This document shows positions 6,642 through 7,297 of a DNA stretch of 7,297 nucleotides, piece by piece. The notes below the pieces were generated by a model. The model was not told the origin of the DNA and did no database searches. It was given only the letters and a program-made list of their open reading frames with translations. Source of the stretch: Alphaproteobacteria bacterium (lineage in GTDB: Bacteria > Pseudomonadota > Alphaproteobacteria > SP197); NCBI GenBank assembly GCA_022822575.1, contig JAJEBJ010000467.1, positions 1 to 7,297 of the forward strand, written 5' to 3'. The number at the start of each line of letters is the position of its first letter. Positions within the stretch are counted from its first letter, which is position 1. The position numbers and the translations under genes are program-made.

Positions 6642-7297
6642 ATGGCGGACGATACCGAATACCGACAGATTGTCTATCGACTGCTTCCCGGATCCCGGGA
6701 GAAGGCGTGCAGGCTGGCTGCCCTCGCGGGCGCATGTCGTTTCGTCTGGAACGCCATGCTCGACCAGCAGGAGCAGCTTGTTGCGGCGGCGAGACTGGCG
6801 GGGGCGGAACGGCTTCCAGACGTTTCATTCTTCACGCTCGGCAAGGCCTTCATCCAGCTTCGACGCATCACGCCGTGGTTGCAGGAGATGCCGTGTGCGC
6901 CTGTGCGCTACACGCTCAAGTACCAGGCGGATGCATGGCAGCAGTACTTCAGGGGACAAGGTGGCCGCCCGAAGTTCAAGCGGCGTGGGAAGGACAGCGT
7001 GACGCTCCCGCAAGGCATCCGCATCCGTGACGGCAAGCTCCACGTCCCGAAGATCGGGCCGATGACGCTGCGCCGCAGGGGAGGCAATCCCTACCCCGAG
7101 GGCGAGCCGGTCCGCGCCGTCATCAGACAGATCGGCGGCAAGTGGTATGCGACCATCTGCTACAAGGTAGCGGCTGTCGAGCGGCCTGACGACGGCACGG
7201 TGACCGGCATCGACATGAACGTGAGCCAGGTGGCCACCAGCGACGGCGAGATCATGTCGGCGCCGGACATGGGCCGCCTTGAAGCGCGGTGCAAGCG
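6642..7297 (+). CDS. tnpB: IS200/IS605-type TnpB (OrfB) RNA-guided nuclease, N-terminal part (runs off right edge)
   Basis: The frame is open from ATG 6642 to the window end (218 codons plus two bases). GGAGGG lies 10 bases upstream of this ATG; an in-frame ATG at 6624 has no ribosome site. The N-terminus is the OrfB helix-turn-helix/wedge region (residues 8-45, with ACRFVWNAML at 31-40). Then come GRPKFKRRG (108-116), KWYATICYKV (167-176) and the RuvC-I motif GIDMNV (189-194), whose catalytic Asp191 is intact. TnpB cuts DNA guided by an RNA from the element's right end and aids transposon persistence. The RuvC-II Glu, zinc finger and RuvC-III Asp lie outside the window. No tnpA lies to its left, so it is a TnpB-only (IS1341-like) element, one with tnpA on the right, or a domesticated copy. 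Confidence 0.88.
   Translation, partial: MADDTEYRQIVYRLLPGSREKACRLAALAGACRFVWNAMLDQQEQLVAAARLAGAERLPDVSFFTLGKAFIQLRRITPWLQEMPCAPVRYTLKYQADAWQQYFRGQGGRPKFKRRGKDSVTLPQGIRIRDGKLHVPKIGPMTLRRRGGNPYPEGEPVRAVIRQIGGKWYATICYKVAAVERPDDGTVTGIDMNVSQVATSDGEIMSAPDMGRLEARCK

Overview
The window is high-GC DNA with the codon bias of an alphaproteobacterium. A DUF6489-type gene, which as far as I recall is an alphaproteobacterial family, supports this. A Rhodospirillales-like host is my best guess, but no rRNA or other phylogenetic marker is present to fix it.

Layout from left to right: (1) the last 52 codons of a + strand ADP-ribosylglycohydrolase-like gene; (2) a - strand gene for a small exported protein with four cysteines; (3) a roughly 325-base divergent control region with several inverted repeats; (4) a + strand member of the Asp/Glu racemase / maleate isomerase / arylmalonate decarboxylase superfamily that appears to lack both catalytic cysteines; (5) a 239-base convergent gap that seems to hold a frameshifted coding remnant on the - strand; (6) a - strand two-domain flavin/4Fe-4S oxidoreductase of the trimethylamine dehydrogenase / dienoyl-CoA reductase class, closest in my reading to the DgcA/StcD-like N-demethylases; (7) just upstream on the same strand, a full-length YyaL/SSP411 (DUF255) thioredoxin-fold protein; (8) divergent from it, a 79-aa DUF6489 protein; (9) a perfect 16-bp parS centromere palindrome; (10) the first 218 codons of an IS200/IS605-type TnpB (OrfB), running off the right edge.

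YyaL and the oxidoreductase lie head to tail, 28 bases apart. The gap contains a 16-bp inverted repeat that touches the yyaL stop codon and sits right before the oxidoreductase ribosome binding site, so the oxidoreductase may have its own regulated promoter. The racemase-like gene and the oxidoreductase converge, so they are not one operon, although both look like small-molecule catabolic enzymes.

The strongest non-coding signal is the parS site at 6518-6533. It suggests the window lies in the origin-proximal centromere region of the chromosome, or on another parABS-carrying replicon. A TnpB gene begins about 110 bases beyond it with no tnpA on its left side. No tRNA, rRNA or CRISPR array was seen. 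I did not find a clearly new multi-gene system. The best candidates for novelty are the cysteine-less racemase-like enzyme, the TnpB next to parS, and the remnant at 1980-2144.
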